Assembly (NCBI GenBank): GCA_964511185.1
Contig: CAZEDU010000010.1
Coordinates: 1 to 62,878, forward strand
Length of the DNA stretch: 62,878 bases
Direction of reading: 5' to 3'
From: CAZEDU01 sp964511185
Lineage (GTDB): Bacteria > Myxococcota > Myxococcia > Myxococcales > Myxococcaceae
The notes below the pieces were generated by a model. The model was given only the letters and a program-made list of their open reading frames with translations, was not told the DNA's origin and did no database searches. Within the stretch, counting starts at the first letter, position 1. Every line of letters starts with the position of its first letter. Position numbers and translations under genes: made by a program. Below, one piece after another: positions 42,042 through 50,665 of this stretch.

Positions 42042-43109
42042 ATGTTGCCGTCAACGACCAGCCCCATTCTGTTTCGGGAGAAGACCCCGCCGGAGCCCCA
42101 TTTCGGTGAGGCGATGCCGCCTGAGCGGCAGTCCTTGTTGCAGGCGCGCATCAAAGATCTTCGGCTCCACCTGGCTGGTACGCCGCTCGAGAAGTACATC
42201 CACCAGCTCTACGGCGAGCTGGAGACCAAGGGCATCGCGCTCAAGCCCGAGTGCTACCTCTCTGATCAGTGGGGCTGCCCCTCGGGCGTGCCCGTCATCG
42301 GCATCCCCTTCTACCTCGCGGACCCGAGCCTCCACTCCATCGAGGCCGAGCTGGGCGGCGGCGCGGAGACCGAGCGCGACATCATGATGTACCTGCGCCA
42401 CGAGGCCGGGCACTGCATCAACTACGCTTACAAGCTCTACGAGACCGAGGAGTGGCGGAAGCTCTTCGGCGACTACACCAAGCCGTACCACGACGACTAC
42501 AAGCCGCAGCCGTTCTCGCGGAAGTACGTGGTTCACATCTCCGGCTGGTACGCCCAGAAGCACCCGGACGAGGACTTCGCGGAGACCTTCGCCGTGTGGC
42601 TCACGCCCAACTCCGAGTGGGAGAAGCGCTATAAGGGCTGGGGCGCGCTCAAGAAGCTCCAGTACGTGGCGGCCATCGCCGAGCGGCTCGGTCGCTCGGA
42701 TCCTGCGGTGCGGTTGCAGGACCGCGACATGGACGTCGACGAGATGGAAGAGACGGTGCTCGACCACTACCGGCAGCGCAACCTCGCCGAGAAGGTCGAC
42801 GTGCAGATGGGCGAGCACCTCGACCAGGACCTGCTGAACCTGTTCGAGGCGCCGAGCGCCGCGCCGGCCAAGGCCGAGACCCTGATCCGCGCGGAGCGGC
42901 AGTCGCTGATTCAGGCGGTGACGCAGTACTCGGGCGTCAGCCGGGCGGTGGTTCGTTCCGTGCTCGATCACCTGCTCGATCGAACGACCGCGCTCAACCT
43001 GACCGTGCAGCTCGACAAGACCCGCGAGTACCTCACACGGCTCACGTCGCTGCTCACCGCGCTCGCGATGAACTACCTGTACACGGACCGGTTCTTCGAG
43101 GTCGACTGA
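42042..43109 (+). CDS. Putative zinc-binding metallopeptidase
   Basis: About 355 aa from ATG 42042; a weaker in-frame ATG at 42114 exists. No signal peptide. The zinc motif is HEAGH within IMMYLRHEAGHCINYAYKLYET at about residue 122-135. A third ligand is plausible in DEDFAETFAVWLTPN at about 180 (a Glu in a gluzincin-like position). The C-terminal part (about 285-355) is helical: IQAVTQYSGVSRAVVRSVLDHLLDRTTAL. The family is annotated as putative zinc-binding metallopeptidase, with no proven substrate. It sits near a PrsW-like protease and an ATP-grasp ligase, which may form one peptide-processing system. Confidence 0.8.
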   Translation: MLPSTTSPILFREKTPPEPHFGEAMPPERQSLLQARIKDLRLHLAGTPLEKYIHQLYGELETKGIALKPECYLSDQWGCPSGVPVIGIPFYLADPSLHSIEAELGGGAETERDIMMYLRHEAGHCINYAYKLYETEEWRKLFGDYTKPYHDDYKPQPFSRKYVVHISGWYAQKHPDEDFAETFAVWLTPNSEWEKRYKGWGALKKLQYVAAIAERLGRSDPAVRLQDRDMDVDEMEETVLDHYRQRNLAEKVDVQMGEHLDQDLLNLFEAPSAAPAKAETLIRAERQSLIQAVTQYSGVSRAVVRSVLDHLLDRTTALNLTVQLDKTREYLTRLTSLLTALAMNYLYTDRFFEVD

Positions 43110-43111
43110 CC

Positions 43112-43786
43112 TCACGCCGGTTGGACGCGCCGAAGCTGCGGCGCCGTGCGTAGGAACCAGATCCAGATCGCCAACACGAGCAACGCCGAAAGCACGTTCG
43201 GCAGGCTTGGGCGCGCGACCATCAAGTCGTATCCCGCGTGCCCAAGCACTGAAATGAGCCAGCCCACTGGCAATGCCCACCACCGCCGGTGGCGGATCGC
43301 GGCCCACAACCCCAGCCCCCAAGGCGTCGCGAACAGCGCATGGGTGAGGGGCGCCGCGGCGGCACGTGCCATCCCGTCCGCCAGCGGGAGCTCTCCCTGC
43401 ATCCAAAGGCTGACGCTCTCGGCGGTGGCGAAGCCGATGCCGACGCACGCCGCGTAGAGAATCCCGTCGAGCCGCCGGCCGAACCGCCGCGCCCAGAGCG
43501 CTGCGGGCAACGCGCTCAAGAGTTTCGCGGTCTCTTCCACTCCGCCGATCGCGAGCGCGGAGCCGACCGCACGCCGCCAAGGCGCCTCAACGAGCGCGTC
43601 CCATTCGATGGGGAGGCCCAGGCGATCGAAGCCGCCGAAGCCACCGAACGCGAGGACCACGGACGAAGCACCACCCGCGAGCGCGGCGAGCTTGAGCGCA
43701 ATGCCTTCGCGCCATCGATCCTGCTTGCTCTGAAAGTAGACCAACCACGCAAGCGCGGCGCCGCCGAACAACGCGATTGCGACCAA
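43112..43786 (-). CDS. PrsW-like intramembrane protease
   Basis: About 224 aa from TTG 43786, selected because GGGAG lies about 9 nt upstream and no ATG or GTG fits in frame; the exact start is uncertain. About seven membrane helices. Family motifs: GGVEETAKLLSALPAALWA (EE motif), GIGFATAESVSLW (second Glu), PLTHALFATPWGLGLW (His), as in PrsW and related CPBP/Rce1-type glutamic proteases. It cleaves within membranes, for example anti-sigma factors in Bacillus. The target here is unknown. It faces the metallopeptidase gene with 2 bp between stops and diverges from the ATP-grasp gene by 132 bp. Confidence 0.8.
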   Translation of the reverse strand: MVAIALFGGAALAWLVYFQSKQDRWREGIALKLAALAGGASSVVLAFGGFGGFDRLGLPIEWDALVEAPWRRAVGSALAIGGVEETAKLLSALPAALWARRFGRRLDGILYAACVGIGFATAESVSLWMQGELPLADGMARAAAAPLTHALFATPWGLGLWAAIRHRRWWALPVGWLISVLGHAGYDLMVARPSLPNVLSALLVLAIWIWFLRTAPQLRRVQPA

Positions 43787-43918
43787 CAGGTCGCGCTCCC
43801 ATGCGATGCGTTTCCCATTGCAGTCCCTCGCGCCTGAGGAGTGGCGAGGTGTGCACGGATTTTTGAATCGCGATCGCTTGCGGTGGCTGTTCGCGTCGCG
43901 CTCGCGTACATTTTCTTC

Positions 43919-44986
43919 ATGCCTCCGGGATTGCTGCCTTTGAAGATCGCGGTGTTGCACTACCAACCCGCTGGCGAGCCAGTTGACGCCGTCGTGGGCC
44001 ACATCACCGACGCGCTCACCGAGCTCGGCCACCAGGCCGTCACCATCGGCGTGCACGATCGCGTCTTCGACATCCTTCGTGAGATCGAGAAGAGCCAGTG
44101 CGACCTGGTCTTCAACGTCTGCGAGACGTTCGCCGACGATTACCGGATGGAAGTGAACGTCGCCGCGCTGATGGAGATGGCGCGCATCAAGTACACGGGC
44201 TCGGGGACGGCGGGGCTCCTGCTCGCGCAGGACAAGATCCTGACGAAGCAGCTGATGGAGTACCACGAGGTCCCCACGCCGCGCTTCGCCACCTTTGACG
44301 GCGAGACGTTCGAGACGAACGGGCGCATGTCGTTTCCGCTCATCGTCAAGCCGGCGCGGACCGACGCGTCGTTGGGCATCGGGCGTCACTCGGTGGTGAG
44401 CGACTGGGAGGACCTGACCAAGCGGGTGCGCGAGATTCGGAAAGAGTTCCAGGACGAGGCGCTCGCCGAGGAGTTCATCGACGGGCGCGAGGTGTACGTG
44501 GGGGTGCTGGGCACCACCACCAACAACGCGGAGATCCTCCCCATCGTCGAGCTCAACTGGGGCGACTGGAACCGCGGCCCGAAGATCTCCGACCGCGAAG
44601 TGAAGTTCGGACCGGACTTCGACGGCGCGCCCCACCTGGTCATCGCCCATGACATCGCGGCCGACCTGAAGGCGCGCATCGAGCGGGCCGCGCTGATCGC
44701 CTTCCGCGCCCTCAAGTTGCGCGACTATGCGCGCGTCGACTTCCGTATCTCGAGCAAGGACAACGAGGCCTACATCCTCGAGGTGAACCCGAACCCCTAC
44801 CTCGAAAAGGACAGCGAGCTGGCGATGGCCGCCGAGGAGCGCGGCATGAGCTACATGCAGCTCATTCACCGCATCGTCGAGTCCGCCGCGGCCCGCTACC
44901 GCATCCCCCGCCGCGAGCCGAAGGCCGAAGAGCCGAAGTCGAGCGAGGCGCAGCCCGCGTCCGACACCACCGCGCGCGCCAACTAG
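43919..44986 (+). CDS. ATP-grasp ligase, D-Ala-D-Ala-ligase-like
   Basis: About 355 aa from ATG 43919. N-terminal fold LKIAVLHYQPAGEPVDAVVGHITDALTELGH and ATP-grasp core: YTGSGTAGLLLAQDKILTKQLM, FPLIVKPARTDASLGIG (ATP-binding), EEFIDGREVYVGVLG, and the metal-binding end ILEVNPNPYLEK. The last block lacks the LPG of true Ddl (EVNTLPGMT), so the enzyme is a relative with different substrates, forming an amide bond at the cost of ATP. An A/T-rich segment directly upstream (TACATT near -8) raises the chance of a leaderless or short-leader message. It ends in a CTAG shared with sir2. Confidence 0.83.
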   Translation: MPPGLLPLKIAVLHYQPAGEPVDAVVGHITDALTELGHQAVTIGVHDRVFDILREIEKSQCDLVFNVCETFADDYRMEVNVAALMEMARIKYTGSGTAGLLLAQDKILTKQLMEYHEVPTPRFATFDGETFETNGRMSFPLIVKPARTDASLGIGRHSVVSDWEDLTKRVREIRKEFQDEALAEEFIDGREVYVGVLGTTTNNAEILPIVELNWGDWNRGPKISDREVKFGPDFDGAPHLVIAHDIAADLKARIERAALIAFRALKLRDYARVDFRISSKDNEAYILEVNPNPYLEKDSELAMAAEERGMSYMQLIHRIVESAAARYRIPRREPKAEEPKSSEAQPASDTTARAN

Positions 44987-45705
44987 ACCCCGAGCAGGCG
45001 CGGCAACACCTCGCCGCTCTTCCCCTGAACAAAACGCTCGAAGCGGGAGCCGTTCTCGGCGGGCTCGGCGTTGACGAGCCAGGTCTGAGCGCCCACGCGG
45101 CGGGCCCAGTCGACGAAGCCGGCCGCCGGCCACACCGCGCCGGACGTCCCCGCCGCCAGGAAGACGACGCGCCGCCCGGGCCGAAGGAAGGCTTCGACCT
45201 GCCGCAGATGCGCAGGGTCGAGCATCTCCCCAAACCAGACGATGTCAGGCCGCACCCGGCCGCCGCACGCCTCGCACGCGGGGACGGCATCCAAGTGGAG
45301 CTGCTCGTCGGCGAAGGGCGGCCGATCGCAGTCGAAGCAGCGCGACCGAAAGAGATTTCCGTGGAGCTCGACCAGCCGCTGGCTGCCCGCGCGGGCGTGC
45401 AAGCCGTCGACGTTCTGGGTCACGAGCAGGAAACGGTCCCCGAGGGCGCGCTCGGCGGCGGCGAGCGTGTGGTGCCCTGGGTTCGGCCGCACCGACTGCG
45501 CCTTCGTTCGGCGCTCCGAATAGAACTGCCAGACGAGCCGCGGGTTGGCCTCGAACCCCTCCGGCGAAGCCAGCTCCTCGAAGCGCCGATTGTTCCAGAC
45601 CCCTCCGGCGCCGCGAAACGTCGGCACCCCGCTCTCGGCCGACACGCCCGCGCCGGTGAGGACCAGCAGGAACGTGTCGTCGGTCAGTGAGAGCGTCTGG
45701 CTCAG
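44983..45705 (-). CDS. Sir2-family NAD-dependent protein deacylase
   Basis: About 240 aa. No ATG, GTG or TTG fits in frame at the N-terminus; a CTG at 45705 overlaps the stop of the upstream oxidoreductase gene as CTGA and is the likely start. Sirtuin blocks: LVLTGAGVSAESGVPTFRG, TQNVDGLHARAG, catalytic His in ELHGNLF, zinc Cys pairs CFDC and CEAC, and GTSGAVWPAAGF in place of the common GTS-V-Y-PA. The enzyme removes acyl groups from lysines using NAD+. The family class (CobB-like) is likely. Its stop shares CTAG with the ATP-grasp gene facing it. Confidence 0.88.
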   Translation of the reverse strand: MSQTLSLTDDTFLLVLTGAGVSAESGVPTFRGAGGVWNNRRFEELASPEGFEANPRLVWQFYSERRTKAQSVRPNPGHHTLAAAERALGDRFLLVTQNVDGLHARAGSQRLVELHGNLFRSRCFDCDRPPFADEQLHLDAVPACEACGGRVRPDIVWFGEMLDPAHLRQVEAFLRPGRRVVFLAAGTSGAVWPAAGFVDWARRVGAQTWLVNAEPAENGSRFERFVQGKSGEVLPRLLGV

Positions 45706-46744
45706 CGCTCCACCCGGACCGGCCGCTTCTCTTGGAGCGACGCGTTCGCCGCGCGCGCGAGCAGCAACGGCATGCGCCCGTCGATCGCGCCCGCGCTCGG
45801 CGGCTTGCCGGTCTGGACGCACTCCACGAAGTGCTTCATCTCGTTGACGTACGCGGCCTCGAAGCGCTCGACGAACCAGAAGAGCGGGCCGTCGGCGCGG
45901 TAGCCCTCGGTCGAGCCGGAGACGACGCTGGTGGGCGGCACGTTGCCGACCTGCACCACGCCGTCCGAGCCGAAGACCTCCAGGCGAACGTCGTAGCCGT
46001 AGACGGCCTTGCGGCTGTTGTCGATNNNNNNNNNNNNNNNNNNNNNNNNNNNNNNNNNNNNNNNNNNNNCGCGCCCGACGGGTACCGGAGCGTGAGCACC
46101 GCGGTGTCGATGTCACCCACGTCGCGAATCGCCGGGTCGACCAGGTTCGCGCCGGCGGCGAAGATCTCCTCGACCTCCTCGCCCATCATCCAGCGCGCCA
46201 TGTCGAAGTCGTGAATCGTCATGTCGGTGAAGAGCCCGCCCGAGACCTTCACGTACTCGATGGGCGGCGGCTTCGGATCGCGGCTGGTCAAGCGCAGCAG
46301 GTGCGGCTTGCCGATGCGGCCCGCCGCGACCAGCTCGCGCGCCTTCTGAAACGAAGGATCGAAGCGGCGGTTGAAGCCGATCTGGAACAGCACGCCGGCC
46401 TTCTTCACCTCGGCCATCGCGGCGTCGATCTTCGCGAGGTCGAAGTCGATCGGCTTCTCGCAGAAGATGTGCTTGCCGGCGCGCGCCGCCTCGGAGATGA
46501 GCTGCGCGTGCGTGTCGGTCGAGGTCGCGATCACCACCGCGTCGACGTTCTTGTCGGTCAGCACCTCCTCGACGCGGTCGCTCGCCTTCGGCGCCTTGAC
46601 CTTGCGCGCGCACGCCTCCGCCGCCGCCTTGACCACGTCGGCGACCGCCACCACCTCGGCGCCGGGGACGCGGAACGACGCGTTCTCCGCGTGCACCAAG
46701 CCAATTCGACCTGCGCCCAGGACCCCAATTCTCACGTTCTTCAT
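45702..46744 (-). CDS. iolG: Inositol 2-dehydrogenase (Gfo/Idh/MocA), interrupted by N gap
   Basis: ATG at 46744 (MKNVRIGVLGAGRIGLVHAENASF), preceded by GAGAAAG; an ATG 14 codons upstream is less likely. NAD-binding Rossmann block is followed by HIFCEKPIDFDL (EKP motif with catalytic Lys), and the C-terminal barrel with GGLFTDMTIHDFDMARWM (catalytic Asp and His). A 44-N gap splits the barrel (46026-46069); the end reads VVSGSTEGYRADGPLFWFVERFEAAYVNEM and closes at VRVER. It oxidises myo-inositol to 2-keto-myo-inositol. The iolB neighbour and the divergent iolC support this over other Gfo/Idh enzymes. Confidence 0.87.
46026..46069. other. Assembly gap (44 N)
   Basis: Undetermined bases inside the iolG barrel domain. 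Protein blocks on both sides are collinear, so the gap probably hides a modest part of one gene. Confidence 0.99.
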
Positions 46745-46755
46745 GTCGGCTTTCT

Positions 46756-47589
46756 CTAGCGAACCGCGCGCTGCGGGCGCTTCCACGTCTCACGCACCCA
46801 CGCGAGCGTTGGATCATCGGTCGCGGCCATCGAGCGTCCGGTGCCCGCGAGCACATTCAAGTAGTAGACGTTGCAGCCCGGCGCGGCGACCACCGGGTGG
46901 TAGCCCTCGCGCACGAGCACCAGATCGCCATCGCGGCAGGTCAGCGTCTCGTCGATGCGGCGGTCGTCGGTGTACACGCGCTGAATCGCGAACCCTTCGG
47001 GCCGATCGATTCGGTAGTAGTAGATCTCCTCGAGGTCGTGCTCCTTGGGCGGCAGGTGCTGGTCGTGCTTGTGCGGCGGGTAGCTCGACCAGTTGCCCGA
47101 GGGCGTGAAGACCTCGACGACCATCAGCTTCTCCGCCTGAAACTCCGGCTTGATGACGTGGTGAATCGTGCGGCTCGCGTTTCCGTCGCCGCGCTCTTCC
47201 ACCTCGACGTCGTCCGGCCGAACCCACTTCGCGGGGAAGCGCTGGGCGGCGGCCGATTGGCACACGGCGACCTCGAGCTTGGTGCGCGCCTTGATCGAAA
47301 AGCGCGCGCCCACCGGCAAGTAGACCGTATGCGCGCGGCCTTCGAAGACGTTCGCCCGCTCGCCGACCTCGTCGAAGTTGCCTTCGCTGCTCAGGACCGA
47401 CCCGGTGCCGCCCAGGAACACCAGGCAGGTCTCCTTCCCATCGGCGCGGGCGTCGCGCGTCTCGCCCGGATGAAGCCGCATGACCTCGAAAGAGATGTGC
47501 TCCCAACGGGCGCTGCGGGGGTCGATGGAGATGAGCGCCCCCGACTCCGAGGGCTTCAAAGCGCGCGAGTGAAAATGAAGGTCGCTCAT
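46756..47589 (-). CDS. iolB: 5-deoxy-glucuronate isomerase (IolB)
   Basis: 277 aa from ATG 47589. It opens MSDLHFHSRALKP. The cupin metal site is in SGNWSSYPPHKHDQHLPPKEHDLEEIYYYR, whose His-x-His and Glu spacing is standard for IolB. The late block YTDDRRIDETLTCRDGDLVLVREGYHPVVAAPGCNVYYLNVLAG is also conserved. It isomerises 5-deoxy-D-glucuronate to 2-deoxy-5-keto-D-gluconate in inositol catabolism. It lies 11 bp upstream of iolG on the same strand, and its start is 112 bp from that of divergent iolC. Confidence 0.94.
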   Translation of the reverse strand: MSDLHFHSRALKPSESGALISIDPRSARWEHISFEVMRLHPGETRDARADGKETCLVFLGGTGSVLSSEGNFDEVGERANVFEGRAHTVYLPVGARFSIKARTKLEVAVCQSAAAQRFPAKWVRPDDVEVEERGDGNASRTIHHVIKPEFQAEKLMVVEVFTPSGNWSSYPPHKHDQHLPPKEHDLEEIYYYRIDRPEGFAIQRVYTDDRRIDETLTCRDGDLVLVREGYHPVVAAPGCNVYYLNVLAGTGRSMAATDDPTLAWVRETWKRPQRAVR

Positions 47590-47701
47590 GAGGGGGCGCA
47601 CCATACCCAAAACGCCCGGCCCGCCGCACCCGCCGCCGGCGCCCGCCTGGAACCCAGCGGATCGGCTCGGGAACGGTTGACGATGCCGCCTCAAGCGTGG
47701 T

Positions 47702-48658
47702 GTGTCGGCCCCCGTGTCGACCCCTACTCTCGATGTCATCTGTGTCGGCCGCGCGGCGATCGATCTGTACGCCGAGCAGGTCGGCGTTCCGCTCGAGGAC
47801 GTCACGTCGTTCGCCAAGTACGTCGGCGGCTCGCCGGCGAACGTCTCGGTCGGAGCGGCCAAGCTGGGCCTCAAGACGGCGATGCTCACGCGCGTGGGCA
47901 AGGAGCCGCTCGGCGCCTTCGTGCGCAAGGCGCTGCAGGGCTACGGCGTCGACGTGAGCCACGTCATCGATGACGTCGACCACAAGACCGCCCTGGTCCT
48001 CCTCGGCATCCAGCCGCCGGATCGTTTCCCGATCCTCTTCTATCGAGACAACTGCGCCGACATTCAGCTCGCCCCCGCCGACGTGGACAGGAAGTGGGTG
48101 CAGACCGCGCGCGCGGTCGTGCTGAGCGGCACGCACCTGTCGCGCAGCCCGGCGCGAGAGGCCACGCACGCGGCCATCGCGGCGGCGCTCGAAGCCCGGC
48201 GCGAGGTGGTGCTCGACCTCGACTGGCGGCCGTTCCTGTGGCCCGAGCCCGAGCGCGCGCCGGCCGTCTACGCCGAGACCGTCTCGCGGTGCTCGCTCGT
48301 CGTCGGCACCGAAGAAGAGGTCGAGGCCGCCGGAGGCCCGGCCAAGCTCCGCGAGCTCACCCCGGGCACGTTGGTCATGAAGCGAGGCCCCCGCGGCTGC
48401 ACGGTGTACCCCCGAGGTGAAGACGGAATCGACGTCCCTGGCTTTCCCATCCAGGTCCTCAACGTGCTCGGCGCCGGCGATGCGTTTCTGTCGGGGTTCC
48501 TGCGCGGCTGGCTCAACGGGTGGGACTTGAAGCGCTCGGCGCGGCTGGCCAACGCGGTGGGCGCCATCGTCGTCACCCGGCACGGCTGCGCCCCCGCGAT
48601 GCCCACGTTCCCTGAGGTCGAGCAGTTCCTCCAAGCGCTCGGCGAGGCCGCGCCATGA
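47702..48658 (+). CDS. iolC: 5-dehydro-2-deoxygluconokinase (IolC)
   Basis: 318 aa from GTG 47702. PfkB sugar kinase: N-terminal DVICVGRAAIDLYAEQVG with the family block KYVGGSPANVSVGAAKLGL, and the C-terminal catalytic motif NVLGAGDAFLSGFLRGWL (Asp is the base). It phosphorylates 2-deoxy-5-keto-D-gluconate. Many iolC genes are fused to a DUF2090 aldolase; here the aldolase is a separate next gene with a 4-bp ATGA overlap. It is divergent from iolB/iolG, so the intergenic 47590-47701 should hold a shared control region; no clear operator was seen there apart from a TTGACG at 47677. Confidence 0.93.
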   Translation: MSAPVSTPTLDVICVGRAAIDLYAEQVGVPLEDVTSFAKYVGGSPANVSVGAAKLGLKTAMLTRVGKEPLGAFVRKALQGYGVDVSHVIDDVDHKTALVLLGIQPPDRFPILFYRDNCADIQLAPADVDRKWVQTARAVVLSGTHLSRSPAREATHAAIAAALEARREVVLDLDWRPFLWPEPERAPAVYAETVSRCSLVVGTEEEVEAAGGPAKLRELTPGTLVMKRGPRGCTVYPRGEDGIDVPGFPIQVLNVLGAGDAFLSGFLRGWLNGWDLKRSARLANAVGAIVVTRHGCAPAMPTFPEVEQFLQALGEAAP

Positions 48659-49500
48659 CGATGCCCACCCAGATGCTGGCGGTCGATCACCGGGTCATCC
48701 TGATCGACGAGGCCAAGAAGCACGGCCGCGGCGTCGAAGATTGCCGGGCCTTCAAGCAGCGGGTCGTGGACGCCTACCTCGCCGCGCGGGAGCGGTCGGA
48801 GGCCGTTCGCGCGCGCGGTGGGTTGATCCTCGACCCCGAGCTCGGCGCCGCCGCGATCGCCCAGGCCCACGCCGCCGGCGTTCAGGTCGGGCAGCCGGCG
48901 GAGCAGTCCGGGGTCAGCCCGCTCGCGCTGTACCCGCACTTCGAGCGCGACGTGCTCGACCGCGGACCTTCCTTCATCAAGTGCCTGGTGAAGGGCCGCC
49001 CCGACGACGAGCCCAACGAGTACCGGGCGCAGAACCAGACGGTCGCCGCGCTCGCCAAGGCCTGCGCCGCGCGCGCGCTGCCGCTGGTGCTCGAGCTGAT
49101 CATCCCGCAGCGCACGAGCGAGGAGCCTTACAAGTTCGAGCGCTCCGGCCGCGCCGCCCTCGCCGCCCAGTGGATCCGCGACCTCCAGGCGCTCGATGTC
49201 TCACCGGCGCAGTGGAAGCTGGAAGGCTTCGACTCGCCGGGGGCGATCGCGACCGTCGCGGAGCACTGCAGGCCGCACGAGTCGATCGTCATCCTGGGAA
49301 AGAACGCGCCGCCCGAGACGCTGTCCGCCTGGTTCAAGGCCGCGCGCACCTCGCCCAAGTGCGTGGGCTTCGCCGTCGGCCGATCCATCTTCTGGGAGCC
49401 GTTCCTCCAACACCTCTCGGGCGCTTCGTCGGACCAGGTGGTCGCCGCCATCCGAGATCGCTACCTCGACGTGGCCGAGCGCTGGGAGCGGGCGCGATGA
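48655..49500 (+). CDS. DUF2090 protein, likely 2-deoxy-5-keto-gluconate-6-phosphate aldolase
   Basis: 281 aa, ATG in a 4-bp overlap with iolC. It starts MTMPTQMLAVDHRVILIDEAKKHGRG, and the class I aldolase-like pattern has candidate Schiff-base Lys in SFIKCLVKGRP and in WKLEGFDSPG. This family occurs fused to or beside IolC and splits the phosphorylated product to dihydroxyacetone phosphate and malonate semialdehyde in the iol pathway. Its stop overlaps the next membrane-protein gene as ATGA. Confidence 0.85.
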   Translation: MTMPTQMLAVDHRVILIDEAKKHGRGVEDCRAFKQRVVDAYLAARERSEAVRARGGLILDPELGAAAIAQAHAAGVQVGQPAEQSGVSPLALYPHFERDVLDRGPSFIKCLVKGRPDDEPNEYRAQNQTVAALAKACAARALPLVLELIIPQRTSEEPYKFERSGRAALAAQWIRDLQALDVSPAQWKLEGFDSPGAIATVAEHCRPHESIVILGKNAPPETLSAWFKAARTSPKCVGFAVGRSIFWEPFLQHLSGASSDQVVAAIRDRYLDVAERWERAR

Positions 49501-49989
49501 CCTCCCCTTCCTCGACCTGGCTCATCGGCATCTCGTCGACGCGCAAGGGCATCTACGTCCTTCGCTACTTGCTGTTCGCCGGCGGGCTCTCGGTCGCCGC
49601 CACTGTTGGGAATGATCGGCGGCTTCCTGGTGGGCCTGGTGCTGTTCCGAGGTCAGCTCCGGCCGCTGCGTTGGCCTCGGCTCGCGCTCAGCCAGTCGAC
49701 GTTGTACGTCCTGAGCCGCCGCAGCGCGGTGCAGCTGCCGCGGCAGGCGATTCGCTCCATCGGCGCGGATGACAGGACCGTCACCCTGAACCTGTCCACC
49801 CCGATGCAGGCGCCCGATGGCGCCGTGGCGGATCAAGTCCACTTGATTCCCCAGACGCTCACCATCGCCCGCGACGCGCTGCAGTCGACGCTCTCCGCCT
49901 GGCTGAACGACGGCGACTTCCGCTCGCGCCTGCCGAGCGACGCGGAGGTTCAGGCGCGCCTCAAGATGCAGAGCGCGCCAACGACCTAG
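49497..49989 (+). CDS. Small membrane protein, one-base frameshift
   Basis: The reading frame beginning ATG 49497 (MTSPSSTWLIGISSTRKGIYVLRYLLFAGGLSVAA) runs in-frame with a membrane helix to about 49600; the sequel GMIGGFLVGLVLFRGQLRPLRWPRLALSQSTLYVLSRRSAVQLP resumes one base on, from about 49606 (near a G run, GTTGGGAATG). One extra base explains both. The full product would be about 163 aa with two membrane segments and a beta-rich C-terminal part. Unknown function. The 4-bp ATGA overlap with the aldolase and the CTAG stop shared with cmk show tight packing. Confidence 0.65.
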
Positions 49990-50648
49990 CGCATCCGCTC
50001 GCGGACGATCGCCTCGAGCTGCCGCACGACCTCGGAGATCGGCATCGACGACGAGTCCAACCGCACCGCGTCCTCTGCGGCCTTGAGCGGCGCCACCTCG
50101 CGCGAGCTGTCCTGCTTGTCGCGGCGGGACTGGTCCGCGGCGACGTCCTCCAAGCTGCTCTCCACGCCCTTTTGAAACAGCTCCTCGAACCGACGGCGCG
50201 CGCGAATGTCGGAGTTCGCGTCGAGGAAGAACTTGGCGTCCGCGTCAGGGAAGACCACGGTGCCGATGTCGCGGCCTTCGAGGATCGCGCCCTTGGGTGA
50301 GGTCAGCGCGAGCCTCCGCTGGATGGACAGGAGCTTCTCCCGCACCACCGGCCGCGCCGACACGGTCGAAGCGCCCATCGAGATCTCCGGCGTGCGAATG
50401 AGACCGGAGACGTCCTCGCCGCCCAGGAAGACGCGGTTCTCTTCTCCCACCACCTGGAAGCTCACCTGAATGCGGTCGAGCAGCTGCGCGAGCGCCGCGT
50501 CGTCGTCGAGCGAGACCTTCTCGCGCGAGGCCATCAAGGCGGCGCACCGGTAGATGGCGCCCGTGTCGACGAGCGCGAACCCCAGGCGGCGGGCGAGGAT
50601 CTTCGAGACGGTCGACTTCCCGGCGCCGGCCGGGCCGTCGATCGCCAC
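49986..50648 (-). CDS. cmk: Cytidylate kinase
   Basis: 220 aa from GTG 50648 (no better start; hisC ends 17 bp upstream). P-loop MAIDGPAGAGKSTVSKILARRLGF, CMP-binding block VDTGAIYRCAAL, then EISMGASTVSARPVVREKLLSIQRRLA and ILEGRDIGTVVFPDADAKFFLDA, all standard for bacterial Cmk. It phosphorylates CMP and dCMP using ATP. It follows hisC in the same direction. Its stop shares CTAG with the membrane-protein gene facing it. Confidence 0.95.
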   Translation of the reverse strand: MAIDGPAGAGKSTVSKILARRLGFALVDTGAIYRCAALMASREKVSLDDDAALAQLLDRIQVSFQVVGEENRVFLGGEDVSGLIRTPEISMGASTVSARPVVREKLLSIQRRLALTSPKGAILEGRDIGTVVFPDADAKFFLDANSDIRARRRFEELFQKGVESSLEDVAADQSRRDKQDSSREVAPLKAAEDAVRLDSSSMPISEVVRQLEAIVRERMR

Positions 50649-50665
50649 GATGAAGGGCCGCGCGC

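Noticed and set aside
43919..44986. True D-alanine-D-alanine ligase (ddl)
   Set aside because: The active-site block reads EVNPNPYL instead of the EVNTLPG type, and no other murein synthesis gene is adjacent, so only an ATP-grasp relative is claimed.
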